Numbered from the stretch's first letter, positions 8,093-17,215 are shown. The stretch is 64,000 nucleotides of DNA from Anthropogastromicrobium sp050944455 (GCA_050944455.1 JBMNRC010000004.1:72226-136225); one strand, 5' to 3'. The notes: generated from the sequence alone by a model not told the origin. Numbers and translations are program-made.

Positions 8093-8126
8093 AACTTAAA
8101 TTCAATCAATCTTTTCGGAGGCAGAA

Positions 8127-8663
8127 ATGAATCAGGATATTTACGCTGAATGGCTGGTCAAGAGAAAAACGCCCGCGTGGGTGCCTCTCGCCTGGGTTTT
8201 ATTCATTTTCGCCCTGTTCGCCAGCCTGATTTTCACCATGACCAATCAGTTCGGCTTCATCGCTTTCGTGCTGGTCATCATTGCGTTTTATTTCATCAGG
8301 ATGAGATTCAAGGTTGAGTATGAGTACATTTTCGTCACCAATGAGCTCTCCATCGACCGCATCCTTTCCCAGAGCAGCAGAAAGAGAATGACGACCATCT
8401 CCATGAGCGACGTGGAAAAGGTCGTGCCTTTCGGCTCCCATGACCTGGATTTCATCAAAAACAACCCGACGGTGAAACCCGTCGACTATACTTCGGCCGA
8501 TAAGAAAAACGACATGAACAAGTACGCGATCATCTACAGCAAAGGCGGGCAGCAGGTCGTTTATTTCGAACCGAACGAGCACATCTTGAAGTGCATGAAG
8601 CAGGCCGCCCCTCACAAGGTTTTCCTGAGGGAAACGGCAGAATCAAACCGCATCAGCGGCTGA
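8127..8663 (+). CDS. small membrane protein, DUF6106-like
   Basis: The 178-residue protein starts with the short hydrophilic block MNQDIYAEWLVKRK. Two adjacent hydrophobic segments follow (about residues 19-40 and 44-58), then a cytoplasmic C-terminal domain beginning MRFKVEYEYIFVTNELSIDRIL. The layout and the first residues resemble the DUF6106 family of Clostridia, whose role is unknown; the assignment is from memory. The C-terminal domain has the beta-rich look of a PH-like fold, but that is a guess. It is a single-gene unit with its own probable promoter, GGAGG ribosome-binding site and terminator. Confidence 0.72.
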   Translation: MNQDIYAEWLVKRKTPAWVPLAWVLFIFALFASLIFTMTNQFGFIAFVLVIIAFYFIRMRFKVEYEYIFVTNELSIDRILSQSSRKRMTTISMSDVEKVVPFGSHDLDFIKNNPTVKPVDYTSADKKNDMNKYAIIYSKGGQQVVYFEPNEHILKCMKQAAPHKVFLRETAESNRISG

Positions 8664-8677
8664 CACATTTTAAACGG

Positions 8678-8706
8678 AAAGCATTCAGCGGACTACTGAA
8701 TGCTTT
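8678..8706 (+). terminator. intrinsic terminator
   Basis: AAAGCATTCAG and CTGAATGCTTTT form an 11-base-pair stem around a seven-base loop, 15 bases after the preceding stop. Confidence 0.85.
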
Positions 8707-8838
8707 TCTGCATATTCAGATGCAGGCCACGGCGTCCGAAACATCTGCTTTGCGCTCAGAAGTTCCGGTGTAAGTCCGTCTGCGTTCCGGCGGGGCCGGA
8801 TTCAGATCATCGAACGCCGATCAGGCAGAAAGGGAACT

Positions 8839-10290
8839 ATGGCTCAGATTATCGGAGAGGGAATCACATTTGACGACGTACTGCTTGTACCCCAGTATTC
8901 AGAAGTCACCCCGAACATGATTTCGCTGAAGACGAGGCTGACCAGGACCATCGAACTCAATATCCCGATGATGAGTGCCGGAATGGATACCGTGACAGAG
9001 CACCGCATGGCAATCGCCATGGCCAGGCAGGGCGGTATCGGGATCATCCACAAAAACATGTCCATCGAGGCTCAGGCCCAGGAAGTTGACATGGTAAAGC
9101 GTTCCGAGTTCGGAGTTATCATCGATCCGATTTATCTTTCCCCCGACCACACGATCGGCGACGCGCTGGATCTCTGCGCAAAATACCGCATCTCCGGCGT
9201 CCCGATCACCCGAGGGAAAAAGCTGGTCGGCATCATCACCAACCGGGATCTCAAGTTCGAGACGGATATGACGAAGAAGATCGGCGAGGTGATGACATCC
9301 AGGAACCTGGTCACCGCCAAAGTCGGAACGACGATCGAGGAGGCCAAGCAGATCCTGGCGAAAGCCAAGGTCGAGAAACTGCCGATCGTCGACGACGACT
9401 ACAATCTCTGCGGCCTGATCACCATCAAGGATATTGAAAAACAGATCAAGTACCCGAATTCAGCGAAGGACGCCAAGGGGCGCCTCCTGTGCGGGGCGGC
9501 CGTCGGCGTCACCAAAAACGTGCTCGAGAGAGTGGACGCGCTCGTGAAAGCACACATCGACTGCATCGTCATCGATTCCGCCCACGGCCATTCGAAAAAT
9601 ATCATCCGCACGCTCAGGGAAATCAAGAGCTCGTTCCCGGATCTTCAGGTCATCGTCGGGAATGTGGCTACCGGCGAGGCTGTGAAGTGCCTGATCGACG
9701 CCGGCGCGGATGCCGTGAAGGTCGGCATCGGTCCGGGCTCCATCTGCACGACCCGCATCATCGCCGGGATCGGCGTCCCCCAGATCTCCGCGGTGATGGA
9801 CTGCTACGAGGCGGCAAAGAATACGGACGTCCCGATTATCGCGGACGGCGGAATCAAATATTCCGGAGACATGACCAAAGCCCTGGCCGCAGGCGCGAAC
9901 GTTTGCATGATGGGAAGCCTGTTCGCGGGATGCGACGAGGCGCCCGGTGAATTTGAAATTTATCAGGGCAGAAAATACAAAGTTTACCGCGGCATGGGTT
10001 CGATTGCCGCCATGGAGAACGGTTCGAAGGACCGCTATTTCCAGGAGGACGCCAAGAAACTTGTCCCGGAAGGCGTCGAGGGACGCGTTCCGTACCGCGG
10101 GACCGTCGAGGATACCGTTTTCCAGCTTGTCGGCGGTATCCGCTCCGGTATGGGCTACTGCGGAGCGCCTGACATCGAAACCCTTCACAATACGGCGAAG
10201 TTTATCAGGATTACGTCCGCGGGCCTGCGCGAGAGCCATCCGCACGATATCCAGATCACCAAAGAAGCCCCGAACTACAGCAGCAACTGA
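8839..10290 (+). CDS. guaB: IMP dehydrogenase
   Basis: It oxidises IMP to XMP with NAD, the committed step of guanine nucleotide synthesis. The 483-residue length is typical. The TIM barrel is interrupted by two CBS domains (about residues 95-205). The active-site loop GPGSICTTR holds the catalytic Cys at residue 303. DGGIKYSGD and YRGMGS follow, with the mobile flap in the C-terminal third. No guanine riboswitch or other obvious leader is seen in the 130 bases upstream. Start codon and AAAGGGA ribosome-binding site agree. Confidence 0.97.
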   Translation: MAQIIGEGITFDDVLLVPQYSEVTPNMISLKTRLTRTIELNIPMMSAGMDTVTEHRMAIAMARQGGIGIIHKNMSIEAQAQEVDMVKRSEFGVIIDPIYLSPDHTIGDALDLCAKYRISGVPITRGKKLVGIITNRDLKFETDMTKKIGEVMTSRNLVTAKVGTTIEEAKQILAKAKVEKLPIVDDDYNLCGLITIKDIEKQIKYPNSAKDAKGRLLCGAAVGVTKNVLERVDALVKAHIDCIVIDSAHGHSKNIIRTLREIKSSFPDLQVIVGNVATGEAVKCLIDAGADAVKVGIGPGSICTTRIIAGIGVPQISAVMDCYEAAKNTDVPIIADGGIKYSGDMTKALAAGANVCMMGSLFAGCDEAPGEFEIYQGRKYKVYRGMGSIAAMENGSKDRYFQEDAKKLVPEGVEGRVPYRGTVEDTVFQLVGGIRSGMGYCGAPDIETLHNTAKFIRITSAGLRESHPHDIQITKEAPNYSSN

Positions 10291-10407
10291 TCTTTGTCCG
10301 GAGAGAGGACAGCCCGGACGGGCCGTTCAATCTGTGCGCGCGGCGGTCTGCGAGGCGGCCGGACAGCGCAGCCGGAGGAGGCGCGCGGTATTCAGTGAAA
10401 ATAATGC

Positions 10408-10436
10408 TTGCGCGGAACGCGGGAGAGTGCTATGAT
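10408..10436 (+). promoter_or_regulatory. rplS promoter
   Basis: TTGCGC (10408-10413) and TATGAT (10431-10436) are 17 bases apart, about 100 bases before rplS. Confidence 0.75.
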
Positions 10437-10539
10437 AATGCAGTCTGCGGCAGGAGAAGCTGCGGATGAAAAATATTGCGGGATGGTCCGCTGCGGGAAG
10501 GTCCCGGTATGAACATCCGAAAATTCTCAGGAGGAAAAC
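10437..10539 (+). ncRNA. rplS 5' leader, possible L19-type autoregulatory leader
   Basis: About 100 transcribed bases separate the promoter from rplS and contain several short GC-rich complementary blocks, for example GCAG with CTGC around 10448-10463. Several Firmicutes have an L19 leader RNA that controls rplS. I cannot match this sequence to that model by eye, so only a structured leader is suggested. Confidence 0.3.
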
Positions 10540-10884
10540 ATGGCTACCATTATCGAAAAGATCGAACAGGCTCAGTTAAAGGAGAATGTTCCGCAGTTCA
10601 ACGTCGGCGATACCGTGAGGGTGTCCGCGAAGATCAAGGAAGGCGAGAAAGAGAGAATCCAGGTCTTCGAGGGCGTTGTGACGAAGAGACAGAACGGCGG
10701 CATCCGCGAGACTTTCACCGTCAGGAAAAATTCCAACGGCGTTTACGTGGAGAAGACGTGGCCGCTTCATTCCCCGATCGTTGTGGATGTTGAGGTCGTC
10801 CGCAAGGGCAAGGTCAGAAGGGCAAAGCTGAACTACCTGAAGGACAGATCCGGCAAGAAGGCGAAGGTCAGGGAGGTTATCTGA
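10540..10884 (+). CDS. rplS: 50S ribosomal protein L19
   Basis: L19 sits at the interface of the 30S and 50S subunits. The 114 residues match the family length. Typical blocks are PQFNVGDTVRVSAKI (about residues 19-33), RIQVFEGVV (about residues 40-48) and the C-terminal VVRKGKVRRAKLNYLKDRSGKKAKV. It has its own promoter, a GGAGG ribosome-binding site and a terminator. It lies away from the usual rpsP-rimM-trmD genes, but next to lepB and rbgA, a frequent arrangement in Firmicutes. Confidence 0.97.
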   Translation: MATIIEKIEQAQLKENVPQFNVGDTVRVSAKIKEGEKERIQVFEGVVTKRQNGGIRETFTVRKNSNGVYVEKTWPLHSPIVVDVEVVRKGKVRRAKLNYLKDRSGKKAKVREVI

Positions 10885-10988
10885 CCGTCCGCGGGAAGAA
10901 TTCCCGGACAGGCAGCCGCGGCCTGAATGCCGCGGTCTATCAGGCAAGGCACTGCGCGTGACGCGCAGATTCGGATTACAGCCAGAGG

Positions 10989-11029
10989 AAGAGGCAGATA
11001 CAATGAAAGATTGTAGCTGCCTCTTTTTT
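10989..11029 (+). terminator. rplS intrinsic terminator
   Basis: AAGAGGCAG-A-TACAAT and ATTGTA-G-CTGCCTCTT pair with one A/G mismatch around a GAAAG loop, followed by T residues. The stem is 15 base pairs long. Confidence 0.93.
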
Positions 11030-11161
11030 GAAAGGCTGTTTCGGCCACGGGTTCCGGATGCGGGCGGAACCGGCTGAGCGGACACGGCAGAAAACCCGCG
11101 TCAGCGGCCGGGTCCCGGCTGCGGAAGGAACCGGCGGCATTTCATGCCCGGAGGGTTGAAA

Positions 11162-11734
11162 ATGGCTGAAGTCAGGCGCCAGAAGAAAACCAGGATGAAC
11201 CCCGCCATGGGATTTCTGCTTTTTCTGGCGAAACTAGCGGCCGCGGTAGCCGCCGCGCTGTTCATCATTCTGTATTGTTTCTGGAGGGTACCCGTCAGCG
11301 GATCTTCCATGGAGCCCGCGGTTCAGGCGGGAAGCACGGTGTTTGTGAACAGGCTTGTTTACCTGTTCAGAAACCCGGAGAGATATGATATCGCGATGTT
11401 CAGGGACGAGAGCGGAACAGTCTCGGTCAAGCGCATTATCGGCCTTCCGGGCGAGACGGTGACGATATCGGACACGGGAGAAATCCTGATCGACGGGGAG
11501 GAGCCGGAAGGCATGTCCGACTATGTCGGAACGGTCAACGTCGCGGGGCGTGCCGGAGGCAGCGGAGTGACCCTGGGAGATGACGAATTCTTTGTGATCG
11601 GCGACAATCCCTCCCGGAGCCAGGACAGCCGTTCGGCATCGCCGGGAAACGTATCTGGCGGGGAGCTGGAAGGCCTGGCGTGGCTTTCTGTCGAATGGTC
11701 CGGTCTTCCGGGTTTCAGCTGGCTGGTTCCGTGA
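11162..11734 (+). CDS. lepB: signal peptidase I
   Basis: A membrane serine protease that removes signal peptides outside the membrane. The 190-residue protein has one N-terminal membrane segment (about residues 17-40), so it is of the short Gram-positive type. The catalytic Ser is S49 in SGSSMEP, the general base is K90 in VSVKRIIGLPGE, and the conserved box GDNPSRSQDSRS lies near residues 147-158. ATG 11162 is preferred over one 18 bases upstream because GGAGG lies seven bases before it. It begins a tight series lepB-rbgA-rnhB-yraN-pgeF. Confidence 0.93.
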   Translation: MAEVRRQKKTRMNPAMGFLLFLAKLAAAVAAALFIILYCFWRVPVSGSSMEPAVQAGSTVFVNRLVYLFRNPERYDIAMFRDESGTVSVKRIIGLPGETVTISDTGEILIDGEEPEGMSDYVGTVNVAGRAGGSGVTLGDDEFFVIGDNPSRSQDSRSASPGNVSGGELEGLAWLSVEWSGLPGFSWLVP

Positions 11735-11782
11735 GGGAAGGCCGGCTATCCCGGCAGAAAATCCGCCGTTAGGAGTGAAAGT

Positions 11783-12700
11783 ATGGAAATTCAGTGGTAT
11801 CCGGGCCATATGGCCAAAGCGAGAAAGTCGATTGAGGCGGAGGCCGCCGGCGTCGACCTGATTATCGAACTGACCGATTCCCGGACGCCGTTGTCCGGGA
11901 GAAACCCGGATATCGACCGGACGGCGCGGAACAAGGCGCACATTCTGGTGATGACCAAAGCGGACCTCGCGGACGCGGAGGTGACAGCCGCGTGGGCCCG
12001 TTATTTTTCACGTCAGGGAATTCCGGCGCTTCCGGCCGACGCCAGGGATCCCTCGCTCCGCAAAAAGGTGCTGGCGCTGGCCAGGGAAGCCTGCAGCAGA
12101 AAGTTTGAGGCGGACCGCCGGCGCGGCATTCAGAAAACGGAAATCCGCGCGCTGATCGCAGGGATCCCGAACGTCGGAAAATCGACCCTGATCAACACGC
12201 TCGCCGGAAGGGCGTCCGCGAAAACCGGCGACAGGCCCGGGATCACGAAGTCGAACCAGTGGATCCGGGCGGACGGGATCAGCCTGCTCGATACGCCGGG
12301 CCTGCTGTGGCCCAGATTCGAAAATCCGAAGACGGGTCTTCATCTGGCGGTCACAGGCTCCGTGCGCGATGAAATCCTGGATCTTTCAGATCCCGCCATG
12401 GAACTTCTGTCCATCTGCGCAAGGTGGTATCCAGGTCTCGTCGGGGAACGGTACGGCTTTTCCGAGCAGGAGGCGCGGGATGACTCCGCGGCAAGGGCGC
12501 TTCCCGCCGGGGCGAAGGAAGACACGGCCGTATGCCTGGAATTTCTCGGGCGTATAGCCAGGAGCAGAGGGTGCGTCAGAAACGGGGTGACAGACTACAG
12601 AAGGGCGTCCGGATTTCTGCTGACGGATTTCCGGTCGGGAAGGCTTGGAAAGATTTCCCTGGAAAGACCTGAAGAGGCGGAAGCGGAGGCGGGACAGTGA
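11783..12700 (+). CDS. rbgA: ribosome biogenesis GTPase RbgA (YlqF)
   Basis: RbgA is a circularly permuted GTPase needed for late 50S assembly in Bacillus. The 305 residues start with the diagnostic MEIQWYPGHMAKA. The G motifs occur in permuted order: G4 as MTKADL (about residues 56-61), then G1 as GIPNVGKST (about residues 129-137), then G3 as DTPGL (about residues 171-175). The C-terminal domain follows. Its stop overlaps the rnhB start by four bases, so translation is probably coupled. Confidence 0.95.
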   Translation: MEIQWYPGHMAKARKSIEAEAAGVDLIIELTDSRTPLSGRNPDIDRTARNKAHILVMTKADLADAEVTAAWARYFSRQGIPALPADARDPSLRKKVLALAREACSRKFEADRRRGIQKTEIRALIAGIPNVGKSTLINTLAGRASAKTGDRPGITKSNQWIRADGISLLDTPGLLWPRFENPKTGLHLAVTGSVRDEILDLSDPAMELLSICARWYPGLVGERYGFSEQEARDDSAARALPAGAKEDTAVCLEFLGRIARSRGCVRNGVTDYRRASGFLLTDFRSGRLGKISLERPEEAEAEAGQ

Positions 12701-13347
12701 CCAGACAGGAGAGGGAACAGGCGGAACGGCAACGGGCGGAAGGAATGATTGCCTATGAGCGCGGAATTGCGGAAGGCGCTGTTTTCTGCGGGATTGACGA
12801 AGCCGGGCGGGGACCCCTCGCCGGGCCGGTCGTCGCGGCGGCAGTCATCCTGCCGGAAGATTTCTGCGATATCCGGGTCAACGACTCCAAAAAAGTCCCG
12901 GAAAAACGCAGGGAAGAGCTGTATGATGTGATCGTACAGAACGCGGTGAGCGTCGGCGTCGGCGTCGTGCCGGAGAAGGTGATCGACGAAATCAATATCC
13001 TGCAGGCCGATTATCAGGCTATGCGGGAAGCTTTCGCGAAACTTTCGCCGCAGCCGTCCCTGACGCTGAATGACGCGGTGGTAATTCCGGGGATACCGGC
13101 AAAGCAGATCTCAATCATCAGGGGCGACGCGAAATGCTACTCTATCGCGGCGGCCAGCATCGTCGCCAAGGTGACCAGGGACCGGATGATGCGCGAATAC
13201 GACCGGCTGTACCCGGAATACGGCTTTGCGGTGAACAAGGGGTACGGAACGGCGGCTCATATCCGGGCCATTGAGAAATACGGCCTCTGCCCGATTCACC
13301 GGCGCAGTTTCACCGGCCATTTCACCGGAGGAAAAGACCCGGAATGA
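12697..13347 (+). CDS. rnhB: ribonuclease HII
   Basis: It cuts RNA in RNA-DNA hybrids and at single ribonucleotides in DNA. The signature CGIDEAGRGPLAGPV holds the catalytic D34 and E35; NDSKKV and the SIAAASIVAKVTRD block, with a further catalytic Asp, follow. The proposed start is GTG 12697, which overlaps the rbgA stop (GTGA); ATG 12745 would give a shorter protein of 200 residues that still holds the whole domain. The rbgA-rnhB-yraN order is usual in Firmicutes. Confidence 0.94.
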   Translation: MTRQEREQAERQRAEGMIAYERGIAEGAVFCGIDEAGRGPLAGPVVAAAVILPEDFCDIRVNDSKKVPEKRREELYDVIVQNAVSVGVGVVPEKVIDEINILQADYQAMREAFAKLSPQPSLTLNDAVVIPGIPAKQISIIRGDAKCYSIAAASIVAKVTRDRMMREYDRLYPEYGFAVNKGYGTAAHIRAIEKYGLCPIHRRSFTGHFTGGKDPE

Positions 13348-13754
13348 AAGATGAGCGGCAGAACCGCGCGGGAGGCGGCGGAGCCTCCCCGGGTTCCGGA
13401 GCGGAGAGTACGAGAAGAAAGGGCAGTTTTTACGAAGAGAAGGCTGCTGAGGTTCTTGAGCAGAAAGGCTACCGGATCCTGGACAGAAATTTCTGCTGCC
13501 GGGGCGGCGAACTGGATATTGTCGCGATGGACGGGGACGTCCTGTGCTTTGTCGAAGTAAAGTACCGGAAAGATCTGCGCGGCGGATATCCGCAGGAGGC
13601 GGTCACGGCCGCCAAACAGAAGCACCTGTACCGGGCTGCCGCGGCCTGGCTCGCCGCGCACCGGCTGGCGCCGGGCGTGAAATGCCGGTTCGACGTTGTC
13701 GGGCTGACGGATGATCAGTTCTGGCTCATCCGCAACGCTTTTGGAGGATTGTAA
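13344..13754 (+). CDS. yraN: YraN / UPF0102 family endonuclease-like protein
   Basis: A small protein with the fold of restriction-enzyme-like and Holliday-junction nucleases; its biological role is not settled. The family core starts at KGSFYEEKAAEVLEQKGY (about residues 26-43). It holds the nuclease-like residues in GGELDIVAMDGDVLCFVEVK (about residues 54-73), where GE-x-D and E-x-K are the conserved pair. About 25 Gly/Ala/Ser-rich residues precede the core and are not typical. The ATG overlaps the rnhB stop (ATGA). Confidence 0.9.
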   Translation: MKDERQNRAGGGGASPGSGAESTRRKGSFYEEKAAEVLEQKGYRILDRNFCCRGGELDIVAMDGDVLCFVEVKYRKDLRGGYPQEAVTAAKQKHLYRAAAAWLAAHRLAPGVKCRFDVVGLTDDQFWLIRNAFGGL

Positions 13755-13755
13755 A

Positions 13756-14693
13756 TTGGATGAAGACATGCGGCGCGGCGGCTTTGGCGGAGACTGCCGC
13801 GGAAAGCGGGCGGATGCCGCCCCAGGGTGCGGAGAAAACCTGCCGGAAATCCGTTATTCGCGGTTTGGCGGGGGTCCGGAAGAAAGCTGGCTGGAGACGA
13901 AAAAAGGCGTGGTGTTCGGACAGTTCGCATCCCTTGCCGGGATGGACTGGCTATGCCATTGCTTCACGACCAGACTGGGAGGCGTCAGCGGCGGCTGTTT
14001 CGCTTCCCTGAATCTTGGGCCGGGAAAAGGCGACCCTGACGAGGCTGTCCGGGAGAATTACCGGCGGCTGGGGGATGCCGTAGGTTTTGACTGGACCCGG
14101 AGCGTCCTGACGAAACAGACGCATACGGTCAATATCCGGCGCGCCGCGGAGGAAGACGCGGGCAAGGGACTGCTGAGGGAGAGAGACTACGACAATATCG
14201 ACGGCCTGATCACGGACTGCCCCGGGCTGCCGGTTTTCGCGTTTTCCGCGGACTGTGTCGTGACGCTTTTCGCGGACCCGGTTCACCGGGCGGTCGGGGC
14301 GGCCCATTCTGGCTGGCGCGGCCTGGTAGGACGGATGGGAAGAGAGATGGTTCTTGCCATGAACCGGGAATTCGGGACAAAGCCGGAAGATCTTGTGTGC
14401 GCGGTTGCCCCGAGCATCTGCCGGGACTGCTACGAAATCGGCCCGGAGGTTGCGGACCGGTTCCGTGCGGCTTTTGCGGAAAGGGCCGGGGAAATCCTGT
14501 TTCCCGGAAAAGGAGACCGGCTTCAGGCGGATCTCTGGGCGGCGGACGTATCGTGCTTACCGAGGCCGGCGTGCCCAGGGAGAACATCACCGTGACCAAC
14601 CTCTGCACAAAGTGCAACCCGGGACTTTTCTATTCCTACCGGGCGATGGGGCCGAAAAGAGGGATCGGCGGCTGCATGATTGAGGTGCGCTGA
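13756..14693 (+). pseudogene. pgeF: PgeF/YfiH purine nucleoside phosphorylase (laccase-domain) gene, interrupted by a frameshift
   Basis: Family members are zinc enzymes with nucleoside phosphorylase and deaminase activity; PgeF also protects peptidoglycan precursors from wrong amino acids. The metal ligands are visible in KQTHTV, FSADCVV and GAAHSGWRG. Up to DLWAAD (base 14547) the family sequence runs in one frame. It then continues as RIVLTEAGVPRENI...NPGLFYSYRAMGPKRG in the frame one base earlier. Adding one C after 14547 would restore DLWAADRIVLTEAGVP. In the uncorrected frame the product ends at 14595 without its C-terminal part. TTG 13756, with GGAGG seven bases upstream, is the likely start. 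A sequencing error is possible. Confidence 0.82.
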
Positions 14694-14861
14694 CTGGTCC
14701 CGCACAGCGCGGGAGAACCGGTGAAATTCAGATACAATTAGCGGCTTTTTCGGGGAAAATCGCCACCGCAGGCTTCAGCAATTCAAAAAATGGCTTATTT
14801 CCGTATGCTGCGGGAGATGGAAAATTAAAAAACAATTCTGAAAAAATATTCCAAAAACCGC

Positions 14862-14890
14862 TTGACACTTCCGGACGCCGGTGATATTAT
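14862..14890 (+). promoter_or_regulatory. promoter of the tRNA Glu-Pro-Glu cluster
   Basis: TTGACA (14862-14867) and TATTAT (14885-14890) are separated by 17 bases, with the first tRNA starting 15 bases after the -10 box. Confidence 0.9.
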
Positions 14891-14905
14891 ATTGCTCGTG
14901 GCTGA

Positions 14906-14980
14906 GGCTTGTTGGTCAAGAGGCTAAGACGTCGCCCTCTCACGGCGAAAACAGCGGTTCGATTCCGCTACAAGCTACCA
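14906..14980 (+). tRNA. tRNA-Glu(CUC), copy 1
   Basis: Acceptor GGCTTGT pairs with ACAAGCT, ending in a G-U pair. Anticodon loop CTCTCAC between TCGCC and GGCGA gives anticodon CTC. The T-arm is AGCGG-TTCGATT-CCGCT. CCA is encoded at 14978-14980. Confidence 0.94.
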
Positions 14981-14981
14981 T

Positions 14982-15055
14982 CGAGGCGTGGCTCAGCTTG
15001 GTAGAGCGCTGCGTTCGGGACGCAGAGGCCGCAAGTTCAAATCTTGTCGCCTCGA
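14982..15055 (+). tRNA. tRNA-Pro(CGG)
   Basis: Acceptor CGAGGCG pairs with CGCCTCG, with discriminator A15055. D-stem is GCTC/GAGC. Anticodon stem CTGCG/CGCAG encloses TTCGGGA, anticodon CGG (15016-15018). T-arm is GCAAG-TTCAAAT-CTTGT. CCA is not encoded. Confidence 0.94.
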
Positions 15056-15087
15056 TTTGGCACGGAGTGCCGATCGTATATCGTAAG

Positions 15088-15159
15088 GGCTTGTTGGTCA
15101 AGGGGCTAAGACGTCGCCCTCTCACGGCGAAAACAGCGGTTCGATTCCGCTACAAGCTA
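15088..15159 (+). tRNA. tRNA-Glu(CUC), copy 2
   Basis: The mature part differs from copy 1 at a single D-loop base (A to G). Unlike copy 1 it has no encoded CCA; ATTC follows the acceptor stem. Confidence 0.93.
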
Positions 15160-15167
15160 TTCAGTGA

Positions 15168-15196
15168 AGCTGCTATGGTGACATAGCAGCTTTTTT
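15168..15196 (+). terminator. tRNA cluster terminator
   Basis: AGCTGCTATG, loop GTGA, CATAGCAGCT and a run of six T residues. Confidence 0.94.
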
Positions 15197-15289
15197 CTTA
15201 GTCAGGCCGGCCGCAGGCGGCCTGGCGGGGCCGGGAAATCCGGCTTCGGATTCAGTCCTGCCGATCTCTGAAGAAATCTGAGGAATTTC

Positions 15290-17215
15290 ATGGCTAATAA
15301 AGTAGAAGAACAGCAGTACAACGCGAAAAGCATCACCGTCCTGGAAGGGCTGGAGGCTGTCAGAAGGCGTCCCGGAATGTATATCGGAAGCGTCGGCGTA
15401 TCCGGCGTCAACCATCTGGTCTATGAGATCGTCGACAACTCCGTGGATGAGCATCTGGGAGGTTTCTGCAGCCGGATCACGGTTATCCTGGATGACGACG
15501 ATTCGGTCACGGTGCAGGACAACGGCCGCGGCATCCCGGTAGATCTGCACAAGCTGGGCGTATCGGCGGAGCGGGTCATCCTGACGACACTCCACGCGGG
15601 CGGAAAATTCGACAATAAGGCGTACAAAACGGCCGGCGGCCTGCACGGCGTCGGTTCTTCCGTCGTCAACGCGCTCTCGGAGTACATGGATGTGGATATC
15701 TGCCGCGACGGCTGGGTATGGCACGACAGCTACCAGCGGGGAAAACCCGCCGTGGAGCTTGAGAAAGGACTTCTCCCCAAAACGTCCCGGACAAAGGAAA
15801 CCGGGACTTCCATCACTTTCAAACCGGATCCGGATATCTTCGAGAAGACGCGCTGCAGCGCCCAGTCCGTCTGCAGCCGGCTGCACGAGACGGCTTATCT
15901 CAATCCGGGGCTGGAAATCAATTTCATCAACAACCGGAAGGGCGAGGAAGAGAATACCGTCTTTCTGGAAAAGGAAGGCATCACGGCGTATATCCGGGAG
16001 CTCAACCGCGGCCAGACGCCGGTCCACGACGTGATCAGCTTTCACGGGACCTCCGAGGGAATCGAGGTCGAGTGCGCGTTTCAGTTCGTGGACGCTTTCG
16101 AGGAGAAAGTCCTTGGCTACTGCAACAACATTTTCAACGCGGACGGCGGGACGCACCTCACCGGCTTCAAAACCCGATTCACCCAGGAAATCAACCAGTA
16201 CGCGAAAAACCTGGGAATCCTCAAGGACGACGCAAAATTCACCGGCCCGGACACGCGCTGCGGAATGACAGCGATCATCTCTATCCGGCACCCGGATCCC
16301 CTGTTTGAAGGCCAGACCAAGACCAAGCTCGGCAGCGCCGACGCCGCCCGCGCGGTTGCGGCGGTCACCGGGGAACAGCTCGAGCTGTATTTCGACCGGA
16401 ACCTGGAGACGCTGAAGGCAATCATCGGATGCGCGGAAAAGTCCGCAAAAATCCGCAGGGCGGAAGAGAAGGCCAAGTCCAATCTGCTCTCGGCCCCGAA
16501 ATTCTCGTTCGACGGAAACGGGAAGCTCGCCAACTGCGAAAGCCGCAATCCGGCGGAATGCGAGATCTTTATCGTCGAGGGGGATTCCGCGGGCGGATCC
16601 GCGAAAATGGCGCGCGACCGACGCTGCCAGGCTATTCTGCCGATCCGCGGAAAAATCCTCAACGTCGAAAAGGCCTCGATGAACCGCGTCCTGGCCAACG
16701 CGGAGATCCGGTCCATGATCAGCGCGTTCGGCTGCGGGTTCTCGGAAGGATACGGAAATAACTTTGATATCACCAAACTCCGCTATGACAAAATCATCAT
16801 CATGGCCGACGCTGATGTGGACGGCGCGCACATCAGCACCCTTCTGATGACATTCTTTTACCGCTTCATGCCGGAACTGATCCAGGAAGGCCATGTCTAT
16901 ATCGCTATGCCTCCGCTTTACAAGGCGATCCCGGCGCGGGGGGAGCAGGTTTACCTGTACGACGACGCGTCGCTGGAAAAATACCGGAAGACGCACAAAA
17001 ATTTCACGCTGCAGCGCTTCAAGGGACTCGGTGAGATGGATGTCCAGCAGCTGTGGGAGACAACGATGAACCCGGCGCAGCGCACCCTCAAGCGCGTGGA
17101 TATCGAGGACGGCGCCATGGCCAGCCATACGACGGACATCCTGATGGGAAGCGACGTCGACCCCAGGCGGGATTTCATCCATGCCCACGCGAAGGAAGCG
17201 GAACTGGACGTCTGA
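15290..17215 (+). CDS. parE: type IIA DNA topoisomerase subunit B (ParE/GyrB type)
   Basis: This is the ATPase subunit of a type II topoisomerase. The 641 residues show the GHKL ATPase motifs EIVDNSVDE, DNGRGIPVD and GGLHGVGSSVVNALS in the N-terminal 130 residues. The transducer domain and the TOPRIM motifs VEGDSAGGSAK and DADVDGAH follow, then QRFKGLGEMD near the C-terminus. The large insert of E. coli GyrB is absent. The downstream gene encodes the matching A subunit without a recognisable GyrA-box, which favours topoisomerase IV (ParE) over gyrase, but sequence alone leaves some doubt. Confidence 0.85.
   Translation: MANKVEEQQYNAKSITVLEGLEAVRRRPGMYIGSVGVSGVNHLVYEIVDNSVDEHLGGFCSRITVILDDDDSVTVQDNGRGIPVDLHKLGVSAERVILTTLHAGGKFDNKAYKTAGGLHGVGSSVVNALSEYMDVDICRDGWVWHDSYQRGKPAVELEKGLLPKTSRTKETGTSITFKPDPDIFEKTRCSAQSVCSRLHETAYLNPGLEINFINNRKGEEENTVFLEKEGITAYIRELNRGQTPVHDVISFHGTSEGIEVECAFQFVDAFEEKVLGYCNNIFNADGGTHLTGFKTRFTQEINQYAKNLGILKDDAKFTGPDTRCGMTAIISIRHPDPLFEGQTKTKLGSADAARAVAAVTGEQLELYFDRNLETLKAIIGCAEKSAKIRRAEEKAKSNLLSAPKFSFDGNGKLANCESRNPAECEIFIVEGDSAGGSAKMARDRRCQAILPIRGKILNVEKASMNRVLANAEIRSMISAFGCGFSEGYGNNFDITKLRYDKIIIMADADVDGAHISTLLMTFFYRFMPELIQEGHVYIAMPPLYKAIPARGEQVYLYDDASLEKYRKTHKNFTLQRFKGLGEMDVQQLWETTMNPAQRTLKRVDIEDGAMASHTTDILMGSDVDPRRDFIHAHAKEAELDV

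Noticed and set aside
14881..15186. Open frame across the tRNA cluster
   Set aside because: It is made entirely of tRNA sequence and spacers.
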